Positions 22,847-34,253 of a DNA stretch of 45,931 bases are shown piece by piece; the stretch's first letter is position 1, and the number at the start of each line of letters is the position of its first letter. Origin of the DNA: Phytophthora quininea (Eukaryota; Oomycota; Peronosporomycetes; Peronosporales; Peronosporaceae); contig JAAVTG010000084.1 of assembly GCA_011947345.1 (NCBI GenBank), positions 1-45,931 on the forward strand. The letters run 5' to 3'. A program made the position numbers and the translations under genes. Under the pieces are notes generated by a model. The model saw only the letters and a list, made by a program, of their open reading frames with translations, had not been told where the DNA came from and searched no databases.

Positions 22847-25200
22847 TTCCCTCCTCCAAGAGAAGGTCTTGGTTTGTCATGATATTCCCACCGCCAAGAG
22901 AAGTCCTTACTGTTGCTGTCGTTTTTGTTGTTTTCTGTTTTCTCTGGGTCTTGAGCTTTAGATGATATCGATTCACCAAATCGAGGACGTATTGCAGGTT
23001 TTCGAGAGGTTCCCATGTTAACTCTGCTTGTCCTATCCACTTCACGTGATATTCTTGCTTGCCTTTTCGTTTTCGGCAGCCGACAATATCCTCAACCAAC
23101 TCTCCTCACTACCATCAGGCAATCGCACCTTGAAAATCGTCTGATCTGGCCGGTCACTAGGCACGTATGGCTTTAACATTGATGTATGAAAGACGGGGTG
23201 GAATTTCACTCGAGTTGGTAGTTCCAGTCGGTAGTAATCATGTCCAACTTGTTCATCAACTGCATATGGACCAATCCACCTCGGTCCCAACTTCTTTTTG
23301 TTGTGCCAATAGTAAGCTTTTTCCACCAACCGTAACGTTCTATCAACTCCAGGATGTCCATAACACTTCACGTCGTGAAATTCGTACAGAAGAGAATCAA
23401 TAATTTCACCAATGTTGGGCAGAACAAGTCGTGATTGTTCATCGCATGGCGCTCGGTACAATATCTGCTTATTACACATGCTGTATCTTCCTAAGTGTCG
23501 AATTGCTGTCTTGATTTTCTGGTTGTCACCACTGAGCTGCTGTTTTAATTCAGCTGTGAACTGATCTTCATCATACCGGCTTACCGCTTCCTCCACCAGG
23601 CTTGCTAAGTCATTTTCCACACGCTCCTGTACTTGTTTTCTTGTGCTGATAGCCGCGAGAGTTACGGATTCATGCTCCATAAAGTCTGGTCGGCGGGATA
23701 TCCCATCAGCGACAATGTTTTCACTGCCCGGTATGTAGCGAAATTTAATAGGGTACTCGCTGAGCTCGTCATACCACCGAGCCACGCGACGCGATATCGT
23801 CTTCTGGGTAAACAGAGTTTCTAGCGAGCGGTGGTCTGTCTCGACGACGAAAGGCTTGTCGAGAAGATACACTCTCCACAATCGAAGCCCGAATAGGATT
23901 GCCAGTAACTCCTTCTCGCGAAAAGAGTAGTTCTTCTCGGCGTCTTTGTATTTTCTGCCTCCAAAGGCTACAGGTCTTTCCACTACTTCATCTCCGTTAA
24001 CTTCCTCTTGGATGAGAACCCCGCCAATGGCCTGATCACTCGCATCCATTCGCAAACTAAATGGTTTGTTAAAATCCGGGATTGCTAGCACCGGAGTTGA
24101 TCCAATTTTTTGCTTGAGCGCTTGAAAATGCGCACGAAGTTCATCCGTCCAGCTGATGGCTCGCTTGCTTGGCCCCTTCAATATGTCAAATAAAGGACCA
24201 GCATCGGACGCGAAGTCGCGACAAAATCGTTGTACGTATGCCGCAGTACCCAAGAACGACTGCAGTTCGCTCCGGGTCCGTGGCAATGGCCAGTCATGAA
24301 GAATGGTGACTTTCTTTGGATCGATTCTTACGCCTTCTCTGCCGACATAATCTCCTAAACAGGGAATCTCATCCGAGCAGAACACGCATTTCGAAAGCTT
24401 AACGTAGAATTTGTGCTTTTCCAGCCGCGTTAGAACTCGGTCGAGCGCCGCCAAATGGTCTTTTAGCGAGCTCGATCTCGTGTAGATATAGATATCGTCA
24501 AAGTAAGACTGGCAAATATCACTAAGATCCTTTAACGCTCTTCGAATTCCTTCATTGAATGTAGCAGGTGCGTTCGATAACCCCATTGGGAGGACCAGAT
24601 ACTCGTAGGATCCATCGGCAGTCTGAAAAGCAGTAAATGGCACATCTCCATCTCTCATGCAAAACTGATAGTATCCACTCAATAAGTCCATGCACGAATA
24701 CCAGTACGATCCTTGCATCTTCTCGATAATCGTGTCCTTGCGAGGCATGGGTAACGTACGTCGTATAGTGTGCGAGTTCATGGCCCTGTAGTCATGGACT
24801 ATCCTCCAACCCACGGGCTTTTTACGCAGAATGTGGGGCCCCGTGGGGAGAAGTTGACGGGCGAATTAGCCCAGCAGCCAGCATTTCGTCGACCCAGTCC
24901 CTTATTACCCGTTCTTGGGCGGGAGACTGTCGCCATTGTCGCCGAAATATCGGTTCCCTTGTATCCACCTCCATTTGATGCTCGCCATGCTCGCGAGCTG
25001 GTAAGCAAGACGGCAACTTCTGCTGAAACACGCCTTGATGCTGTAGCAAAACAGGATATACAGGATGGCCTCGATAGCTGTCTAAGCCAACCGGTTCTTC
25101 TCTTTGTTTTGCCTCTTTTTCTGTTGCTGGCCTTATCACAAATATACACTCGATATCCTTCGGCTTTTTCAGCATCCGCCGGAATTGTTTCCCAGTGATG
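22842..25200 (-). CDS. pol: Gypsy pol: reverse transcriptase, RNase H, truncated integrase, chromodomain
   Basis: The main open frame (24814-23042, 590 codons) has RT motifs VHDYRAMNSHTIRRTLPMPR, YWYSCMDLLSGYYQF, LVLPMGLSNAPATFNEGIRR and the catalytic YFDDIYIYT. RNase H follows (FSLRMDASDQAIGGVL, ENYSFREKELLAI-like EKNYSFREKELLAI, VVETDHRSLETLF). The integrase zinc-binding start (HDVKCYGHPGVDRTLRLVEK) jumps from EKAYYW straight to KLGPRWIGPYAV, so the CxxC and the DDE core are absent, in frame. A chromodomain (VEDIVGCRKRKGKQEYHVKW) lies one frame over at 23099-22842. Upstream (25175-24822) is the RT N-terminal part with two more frame changes at short homopolymers (24835-24838 and 24819-24823). 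Confidence 0.88.
22847..22857 (-). other. Polypurine tract
   Basis: On the element strand GGAGGAGGGAA directly abuts the 3' LTR start TGTGACA. This is the expected position for the plus-strand DNA primer of an LTR retrotransposon. Confidence 0.75.
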
Positions 25201-25486
25201 TACTTTGTTGTTCCGCTTTGAGCCGAAAAGTATCCGCCTGTGAAAAGGTTGATGTTTTATCTTCCGAATGCCGTGGCGAAATAGGATGTCGCTCACCTCC
25301 TACCTTCACTGCCGGGTGATTTGGTTTGTGTGGTGTTTTCACGTCCCGCTTGTGACTCTTCTTTTGCTACTAGATTTTCTTCATTCACCATAGCGTCGGG
25401 TTGCAAGCGTAGCCTCACTTTTCTTCCACCCAGTCGATGTCGGGGTTTACTTCTTTTAACCACGGAATGCCAAGAAGAATGTCTTG

Positions 25487-25969
25487 TTATTCTGGTACAT
25501 CAATGACTAGAAAGTCATTAACGTACGGCTTGAATTGATCCATGTAAATAGTGAGCTTGACTGTCTTGATGGGGACTAATATCTTCTGCTTGGCAGCTAG
25601 CGTTACCTCCATCAACTTGTGGTGGTCGACGACTTTATCCCACAAGTTATTCGCCGTGCAAAAGTCTGGGCTGACTCCATCCATCGTAGCACCACTACCG
25701 ATAAAGTTGGAGTTTAAGATGCAAATATCCTGCACCGAATAATGCACCGTGCTCCGAACATGAAGCAGACAAAAATATGAACGCTTAAATGGAAGTGTTT
25801 CTTGGTTTTCACAGTCTTCTTCATCATTAATTGTCACGTCACGTAATTGAGACTCCACAACACAGAGTGGATCGAGCATCTCCTCACTACGTCCCCCAGA
25901 GTGCTCGACCTCTGGTGGACCTTTAGTTTGGGTGCTCCCTGGTTGTCGACGAGCTTCGAGGCTGTTCAT
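25487..25969 (-). CDS. Gypsy retropepsin-like protease region with altered active site
   Basis: This 160-codon frame overlaps the end of gag. The aspartic-protease flap and core are suggested by the order ILNSN-FIGSGATMDGVSPDFC and the downstream YVNDFLVIDVPE. Retropepsins have a D-S/T-G triad at the FI-x-SGA position; here the first residue is Gly (codon GGT at about 25701-25699). A single A-to-G change from GAT would explain it. If this is the true active site, the protease is dead. The alternative is a divergent family variant. Confidence 0.6.
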   Translation of the reverse strand: MNSLEARRQPGSTQTKGPPEVEHSGGRSEEMLDPLCVVESQLRDVTINDEEDCENQETLPFKRSYFCLLHVRSTVHYSVQDICILNSNFIGSGATMDGVSPDFCTANNLWDKVVDHHKLMEVTLAAKQKILVPIKTVKLTIYMDQFKPYVNDFLVIDVPE

Positions 25970-27288
25970 CGCTAACCATTAGCGTCTCCACCAGAGCGCA
26001 TATCTGTTGATGCAACTGCTGTTTTTCTGCACAGCGGGGGCTTCTTCTCTGGGTGTTTGACCCAGCAGTCATCTTCGCGGTGGAACCCTCGCTGACAATA
26101 CCCGCAAAGCGATACAGCTGATCGATTTCCCCGGCCCAGCTCTGCTTGCTTATTTCCTGCAGAATTTCCGCTTTTACCAGACTTAGGTGTTGGGCCACCA
26201 CGGTTGGCTTTTGCCGCAGTTCCACGACTTTTTTCGCGGTTGAGTTCTCAGATTGTTGAGCTGAAGTAGTTTTCTGTTGAACACTCCACTCTAGAAAGCC
26301 TTCATTCACGGCGACTGCCAACGTTGGCGGCTGCTTCCGCGTTATAGCTTTCTTCATGTCATCATTTGTCAAGCCATTGACGAAGAGGTTCACAGCAGTT
26401 AGTTCATCGAGCTTTACTATTCCTTGCAGCTTGCGAAACTTAGAAACGTAGCCGGAAAACCCTCCAGTTTGCCGAATTGTCAAGAGCTGGTTGCGCAGTT
26501 TGTCGTCAAAGTTTGGCTCGCGAAATTCAAGTTTCATCGCTTCTTTCATTACACTCCACAATTTGACACTGGTCTCATCCGTCATGTAGCGTTCGTACCA
26601 AGTCGCAGCTGTACTACGGACGCATTGGCTCAGCTCTTCGCAAACGAAGTTATCATGCAGCTCAAGGTTGTATCCTTTTGCTTGAAGTAGGTCTCAAACT
26701 GAAAAATGAAGCTGTTCAGCTTTATTCCGTCAATCTGGCCATCATAGTGCGGAGGGCTCAAATCCATCTTGCGAAGTCGTGGTTCCGTCGAGGAGAGCGT
26801 CAGTGCACTTGTTGACACCATGTTCACATCTTCATTCGGCGGAGGGAAGCAAAAGCGCTCACAGTATTCGGCTGCGATGTCGCTGTTGCTGTTGATTGAT
26901 GGCTAGTAGTCGGCAGATGCATCACAGAATCTCGAGCTTCAGCAGCCATTTGCCTAGCCGCTTGTGCCATCGTTTGTGTTTGATTCAGGGTCGTCGACAT
27001 GTTCGTCAGCCCTTGCACCAAGTTCGCCAAATGGCCTTGGAGCTCCAGCATCTCAGCAGCAATATTGTCGCCGAGGTTCGCCATGGCAGCTGTAACTTCC
27101 AGTCTCAAGCTTTCCTGCGAAGCTGCCACTTCTTGCCGCATGCCCACTATATTAGCCTCCAATTGATCCAGTCTGGGACGTCGAGTTCCGACATCTTCTT
27201 CGCCGTTCTCGAGTTCCAACACTCTGCGAGCCGGTGCCGTGTCACTCATCAGGACACGCCGAGCAGTGCTTCGTGTTGACATTGCCAT
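25923..27288 (-). CDS. gag: Gypsy gag-like region (frameshifted)
   Basis: The ATG at 27288, only 12 nt inside the 5' LTR, opens a segment with a predicted coiled coil (LDQLEANIVGMRQEVAASQE). After frame changes near 26830 and 26630 come typical retrotransposon gag blocks: MDLSPPHYDGQID, FQFETYFKQ, AATWYERYMTDETS, FDDKLRNQLLTIRQTGGFSG, YVSKFRKLQGIVKLDELTAV. No CCHC zinc knuckle is evident. The product would form the particle. Whether the shifts are programmed, mutational or sequence error cannot be told here. Confidence 0.75.
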
Positions 27289-27300
27289 CAAGGTCTACTA

Positions 27301-27693
27301 TGTCACGAAGTTAGCAGAGCTCTCGGTGTAGCCGGAGCTCTGACTAACGAGGATCTTGGTAGCACTTAAGAGGAAGCAGGTCGTTTATTTAATTGTTGAG
27401 TCGTGCGCGTTCTCGCTCAGTCTTAGAGGTCTCAGAAGAATCACACGTCTGCTTGGCCAGAGCAGTGAAGACTTGTTTTGTCTTTGGTTGATTCAAGAAT
27501 GAATGGGACGAGTCGCCACTCCGTTCGGTGCTTCGACTTGAACCTCATTCTTTCCGAACTCGCTACTCCATACTAATCTTACGTCTTGTTAAAATGGCCG
27601 CTTGTCATTGGTTTATCCCGAGCATCTGCTCCTCTGGGTACTCGTCCGTTGCTTCTTGCTCCTGGCTCCTGGCTTCATCATGATCCTGTCACA
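27301..27693 (-). repeat. 5' LTR of the Gypsy element
   Basis: This is a 393-bp direct repeat of 22454-22846 with no difference found by eye. On the element strand it starts TGTGACAGG and ends CTTCGTGACA. Confidence 0.95.
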
Positions 27694-28975
27694 CTTCTGT
27701 GGTGCCGTAGGCTTCCAGGACCGGAACGCCGAAAACGTACTGGAAGAACTCCTTCACCTCACTCGTGATGGGGGCAGCACCCGTGACAATTTGCCGCAAG
27801 TTGCCGCCCAGGGTTGCTTTGAGCTGATCAAACACTGCAGCATCGTATTCATCGTGGCGGAGCACATTCAAGCGCTTCTTCTCCTCGAACGCGCGGTTGA
27901 AGAGCTCAACGTCTCCGCTTGAAGCAGCCTTGTGCTTGAGCAGGTCGAAGATGTGATTCAGCAGTCGAGGCACCGTGCCGAACACGCTCGGATGCAGCGA
28001 GTGCATGTCATCAAGAACACGCGTCATGTTGCCATGGTAAAAGCCGACTGCAGCGCCCTCGGTGATCATTATCCCCTGCATGAATCTCTCCGCGACGTGC
28101 GGCAGCGGCAGGTAGCTGAGGTAAATATCGTCCCGGTTTGCGCGGATCACTGCGCGGTAGCCGTTCACGGCGCTCACAAAGTTGGCGTGTGTGATGAGCA
28201 CACCCTTGGGGGTTCCGGTGGTTCCGGACGTGTAGCAAACGGAGCTGAGGTCGTCAGGTTTTGGTGGGTCGGCAATCGCCGGGTGGTTCTTGCCCTCCGC
28301 CACAACTTCGTCCAGTGTCCAAATCTTCACTCCGTGGGCTTGAGCTAGAGACGCCTGCTCCTCGTTCACATCACTTTCGTACTGGACAATGGCCTTCAAA
28401 TGTGGACATTGCGCTAAGCAATGCAGCAGCGTCTGGGTCTTGTCCTTGGCACAAAACACGACGCGCATCTCGGTGTGGTTGAGGATGTAAGGCACCGTGC
28501 TAGACCCCAAAGTGTCGTAGAGCGGCACGACAGTGTACGCCATTCGGTTGCAGCTTTGCTCGACGAGGGTCCATTCATAGCGGTTCCGACTGAAGATTCC
28601 GACCTTGTCTTGACGCTGAAGCTGCAGCGCTCTCGTCATGCCGGCTGCAGTCTCATCGACGTGGTCAAGGAATTCTACGAACGTCGTCCACTGGTAGTCG
28701 CCGGTAGCGACCCCTGTGATCGGATCCACTGGTCGACTGCCGAACATGCGTCGGGACCCGTCGTCAACCTTGGCACGGTCCAGCAGGTTGGTGAAGAGCG
28801 TCATGTGCGGCTCGTACGGCGTCAGAGTGCGGCTCGCACGTGCAGGACCGCGACCAGCGACGACCGGTTCTCCCGGGACCTCCTGCGAGAATGCGGTCGA
28901 TGTCGACAACGATCGTTGCCATGAGGTTAGTCGACTGACGTTGTGCACTATTCGATTCCGGTGCAGACCCAGCAT
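27694..28975 (-). pseudogene. Long-chain acyl-CoA synthetase, N-terminal part (interrupted by retrotransposon)
   Basis: This is the 5' portion of a gene whose remainder lies at 22448-21763. The enzyme would activate long-chain fatty acids to acyl-CoA with ATP. The ATG at 28975 (MLGLHRNRIVHNV) gives an Arg/Ser-rich, acid-poor leader consistent with mitochondrial or peroxisomal-membrane targeting (inference). The AMP-binding P-loop VCYTSGTTGTPKGVLITHAN and YLSYLPLPHVAERFM, FGTVPRLLNHI and VLEAYGTTE motifs are all present. The coding sequence ends at the target duplication right after YGTTE, inside the substrate-binding core. Total length without the element would be 655 aa, normal for the family. 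It diverges from the dienoyl-CoA reductase gene with 514 bp between starts. Confidence 0.92.
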
Positions 28976-29438
28976 TCTCTCCGTCAGGACGAATTGACTT
29001 GTGGTGTTTGAGGTGAGGCGGGCACCAGATTGTGACGGCGTCGACTTGAAGGTATATGGCTGGGAAGAGATGAAAGACTTCACTTCGAAACGGCGATAAA
29101 TCCAACACGACTTCGTTGACTTCACATGGCAAAATCCGTGTTCCAGGTGAAATGACTTCCCCTTCCGCTCATAGTAGCTCAGTCGGCCATCCTCTCGAGT
29201 TGTAGTGCTAGCACTGGTACAAGGGTCTAGTCGCAGCGATGAGGAGGCCTGACTTGGCGCAGGCCATGAGGAATGGCATCTCCATCAACACTCTTGAATT
29301 TGCCGAGCACTTCAACCAGCAAGATCTGTGTAAACCTATACAAATCTCTCTAGGTATCCAGTAATCTTGCGCATCGTATGGAGCGTCATCTGTTCGCGAC
29401 CATTCTGGTGGTCTCGTTTCACGTCGAATCCGACGTGA

Positions 29439-31795
<2,357 letters not shown>

Positions 31796-31866
31796 TCTAA
31801 AAGCTTGCGATTGAAATTTGAAGGACATGATGTCATCTAACGCGGACTTCTTTCTCACCAGCATGC

Positions 31867-33185
31867 TTACGCCTCTGTTTTCTGCCGCTTGGCTTGGTTC
31901 AGGCCGTCAAAGAAACTCTTGATGTCCTCTGCCTTTACTGTCTTCCCCGAAGCCGCGAAGCCGGCGAGGTATTGCTGCAGGTTATTCTTCATGAGGCTGT
32001 AGCCCATTGCCACCTCCACTTGCTGCTCGTGCGAGAGCTTGCTTGCAAACGCACGTTGCGCCATCTCCTCGTCGGATGCGACTTTCTTCTCTCGTGCATT
32101 GGCTTCGTACACATGCAGCGAGTCGTTGTTGTCCAGGAGGAATGCAATTTCGTGCTTTTCGAAGAGAGCGACACAGGACGAGCACTGACAAAGCTCTTTC
32201 CGCCACTCGCTCGACCAAAACGTTGGCCGCAGCTCTGTCGATCCCTCAGCCTCCAGTTGTTTCTGCTTGGCCTTGAGAACGCACTCTGTTGGGTGTGCTG
32301 GAGTAGGCTTCGCTGCTTCTTCCGCTGTGGTTGCGCTTTCTCCGCTCGCTTCCTCGGTGTTCTTACTCTCCACTGTGTACGCCAAGAGGAACGGATGCTT
32401 CTGCATGCATTCCATGCAAATGAGTTCGTCAAACTGGTCCGGAGAGACACCACTGTCATCGGCAGTCGTGGCATCATCATCTGTGGACGCTGAAGGGTTC
32501 TCCGTCTCTACTACTTCAACTCTTGTTGCATCTGCAGTAGACTCGTCCTTCTTTTCATCCGCAGCAGTCCCCTGTTTCCCTTCTTCTTCTGTAATAATAT
32601 GCTCCTCATGCAGCCAGTCTTCACAGATGACACACTGCACCATGACTTCCTCCGTCGTCCGCTCCGGGTCTGGGTACGGTCGGTGGCAATTGCAGTACAT
32701 CCCTCCATAGTTCTGCGAGTATGAGTTGCGTGGGTTGGTCGCGGCCTTGTCCGCTTCCAGCTTGCACTTGTTGCCTTCAGGAAACTTGCTGTTGCCGCAG
32801 TCGCAGCGGAAGGCTCGCTTGGTGTAGAGCTCCACCAGCTCGTGGTCTTGGTGGCAGTTGTACGTGCAGGCGAGACACACACCCGCACGTGTCTCTGGCT
32901 TCAGCAGTGCGTCCGGAGTGCAGGTCATGCAGGCGTAGACCGCCTGCCGCATGTAGCCCATGGGGTAGCTGCAGTGCGTGTCACTGGCGTCGCCCAGCAC
33001 CGCGTCCGCCGTCTCCGAGAGCTGCTCGTTGTGCTTGAGCACGTCCGACAGCGTCATCACCTCCTCGTCGTCCTCGGTCTCTTCATGCGGCCGCTTCTGC
33101 CCCGCTACAGCGTTCGCCGCGTCAGCTACCGCAGCGGCGGCGGCGGCGGCGGCGGCGGCGGCTCAGTCGATTCCTTGGCGTCCAT
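31867..33185 (-). CDS. UBR7: UBR7-like protein (UBR-box and PHD finger)
   Basis: The UBR box is Cys/His-rich: CSYPMGYMRQAVYACMTC, VCLACTYNCHQDHELVELYT, FRCDCGNSKFPEGNKC. It is followed by YCNCHRPYPDPE and the PHD finger MVQCVICEDWLHEEH. This is the order of human UBR7, a putative E3 ligase that recognises histone tails or N-degrons. The uninterrupted frame starts at ATG 33057. Coding-like sequence (ANAVAGQKRPHEETEDDEEV) continues upstream in frame to a GCC repeat, beyond which MDAKESTE starts at 33185 one base out of frame. Human UBR7 also has residues before the LSDVL-equivalent block, so 33185 is preferred, with an indel in the repeat. It converges on the reductase gene, with 71 bp between stops. 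Confidence 0.88.
33134..33163. repeat. GCC/GGC trinucleotide tract
   Basis: About nine uninterrupted triplets lie near the start of the UBR7-like gene. It would encode poly-Ala in the gene's frame or poly-Pro in the frame of the upstream ATG. It is a likely site of length variation and of the frame conflict seen there. Confidence 0.8.
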
Positions 33186-33242
33186 TTTCGAAAGTGAAGT
33201 GCAGTCGAAAAAAAACATTTTGGATAAGATGCGAAGCTTCGT

Positions 33243-33291
33243 ATGGTGTGGCACACACCGTCCATGAGATGAGCAGTGTGTGCCACACCAT
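33243..33291. repeat. Perfect 16-bp inverted repeat in a divergent promoter
   Basis: ATGGTGTGGCACACAC (33243-33258) and GTGTGTGCCACACCAT (33276-33291) are exact inverted copies with a 17-bp spacer. The repeat sits between the UBR7-like start (33185) and the LYAR-like start (33379). It is a candidate dyad binding site for both genes or a hairpin in a 5' UTR. Confidence 0.85.
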
Positions 33292-33336
33292 TATGCAATG
33301 AGACTGGCATTGCGGCCATCCTGACCAGCAGCTCCC

Positions 33337-33348
33337 GCTCATTTTGAA
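33337..33348 (+). promoter_or_regulatory. Oomycete initiator-like element
   Basis: GCTCATTTTGAA begins 42 bp before the ATG of the LYAR-like gene. It fits the GCTCATTYY core of the oomycete Inr; the CAWTTT part is not conserved. Confidence 0.55.
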
Positions 33349-33378
33349 GAGCTACTGCACTACACTTGACTGGTGGCG

Positions 33379-34119
33379 ATGGTCTTCTTCGTGTGCGAAG
33401 GCTGCAACGAGACGCTCAAGAAGAACAAGGTGGACGCGCATGCCGGCCGCTGCCGCAACTGCTGGGCCGTGAGCTGCGTGGACTGCAGCGTCGTGTTCGA
33501 AGGCAACGACTACGCGGCGCACACGAGCTGCATCTCCGAGGCCGAGAAGTACGAGGGCAGTCTGTTCCAAGGCGACAAGGCCAAGAAGAGCAACAAGAAG
33601 CAGACGCCGCAGGAGCGATGGATGGAGGCCGTGCAGACGGCCACATGTCCCCAGGACCACAAAGTGCAGAGCATCCTCACCAGAGTCGCGGGCTACGACA
33701 ACGTCCCGCGTAAGAAGAACAAGTTCATTAACTTCATCAGCAACAGCCTCGCGCTCAGAGACACGGCCATGGTGGAGAAGGTCTGGACGATCTACGAGAC
33801 GGCGTTCAACGCCTCGGCGCCGGAGAGCGGCGAACAGAGCAAAGTAGAGGAGCCCAGCAAGAAGCGACCAGCAGAACCGGAAGAGGAGACTGTGTCAGCC
33901 AAGAAGAGCAAGACGGACAAACCTATCAAGTGGAGTAAACTGATCAAGGCTGCGTTGAAGAGCTCAGGTAAAGAGCTAGAGATGGACAAGCTGCGCGAGC
34001 AGGTACTGCAGCAGATTAAGGACACGACCAAGAGCGAGAAGGAGCTCAAGAAGGAGCTCAAAGCTGCCATCAAAGACAGCGACAAGTTTGCGATTGTCGA
34101 GGTCGTGCGTCTGCAGTAG
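33379..34119 (+). CDS. LYAR-like nucleolar zinc finger protein
   Basis: This intronless gene encodes 246 aa. The N-terminus holds two LYAR-type C2HC fingers in tandem: CEGCNETLKKNKVDAHAGRC and CVDCSVVFEGNDYAAHTSC. A Lys-rich region follows (QGDKAKKSNKKQTPQERW), then a helical segment, an acidic/basic linker with a probable nuclear signal (KKRPAEPEEETVSAKKSK) and a Lys/Glu-rich C-terminal helix. LYAR proteins act in the nucleolus in ribosome biogenesis. The start at 33379 (MVFFVCEGC) is preferred because the finger begins at once. An AATAAA polyadenylation signal lies at 34163. The reading frame is intact. Confidence 0.88.
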   Translation: MVFFVCEGCNETLKKNKVDAHAGRCRNCWAVSCVDCSVVFEGNDYAAHTSCISEAEKYEGSLFQGDKAKKSNKKQTPQERWMEAVQTATCPQDHKVQSILTRVAGYDNVPRKKNKFINFISNSLALRDTAMVEKVWTIYETAFNASAPESGEQSKVEEPSKKRPAEPEEETVSAKKSKTDKPIKWSKLIKAALKSSGKELEMDKLREQVLQQIKDTTKSEKELKKELKAAIKDSDKFAIVEVVRLQ

Positions 34120-34162
34120 ATATAGAGGCATGCAGGAGGCTGCAGCATGCGCTTCTCGTGTC

Positions 34163-34168
34163 AATAAA
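34163..34168 (+). terminator. AATAAA polyadenylation signal
   Basis: AATAAA lies 44 bp after the stop codon of the LYAR-like gene, in the short convergent gap before the thioredoxin-fold gene. Confidence 0.5.
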
Positions 34169-34253
34169 ATTCAGCATTGACTTCTGTCTCGCTTCGATGA
34201 ATCACGTCCCCAAATAAAAGTGTGCTGCAGCGCTAGACGACGAAGGAGAATTC

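Larger units (their letters stand above)
22454..27693 (-). mobile_element. Gypsy/Ty3 chromovirus-type LTR retrotransposon, integrase-core deleted, inserted in an acyl-CoA synthetase gene
   Basis: The 5240-bp element has two 393-bp LTRs that read as identical. Both begin TG and end CA and are flanked by the same five bases, CTTCT (22449-22453 and 27694-27698). It lies antisense to the window, in the same direction as the gene it interrupts. From the 5' LTR inward are gag, protease, reverse transcriptase, RNase H, an integrase zinc-binding stub, a GPY/F-like module and a chromodomain, then a purine tract before the 3' LTR. The integrase catalytic core is missing. Identical LTRs imply a recent insertion. 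A copy without integrase would have needed enzyme from a relative. Confidence 0.95.

Noticed and set aside
33122..33319. Poly-Gly open frame over the GGC tract
   Set aside because: A translation of the trinucleotide repeat on the wrong strand; the tract belongs to the UBR7-like gene.
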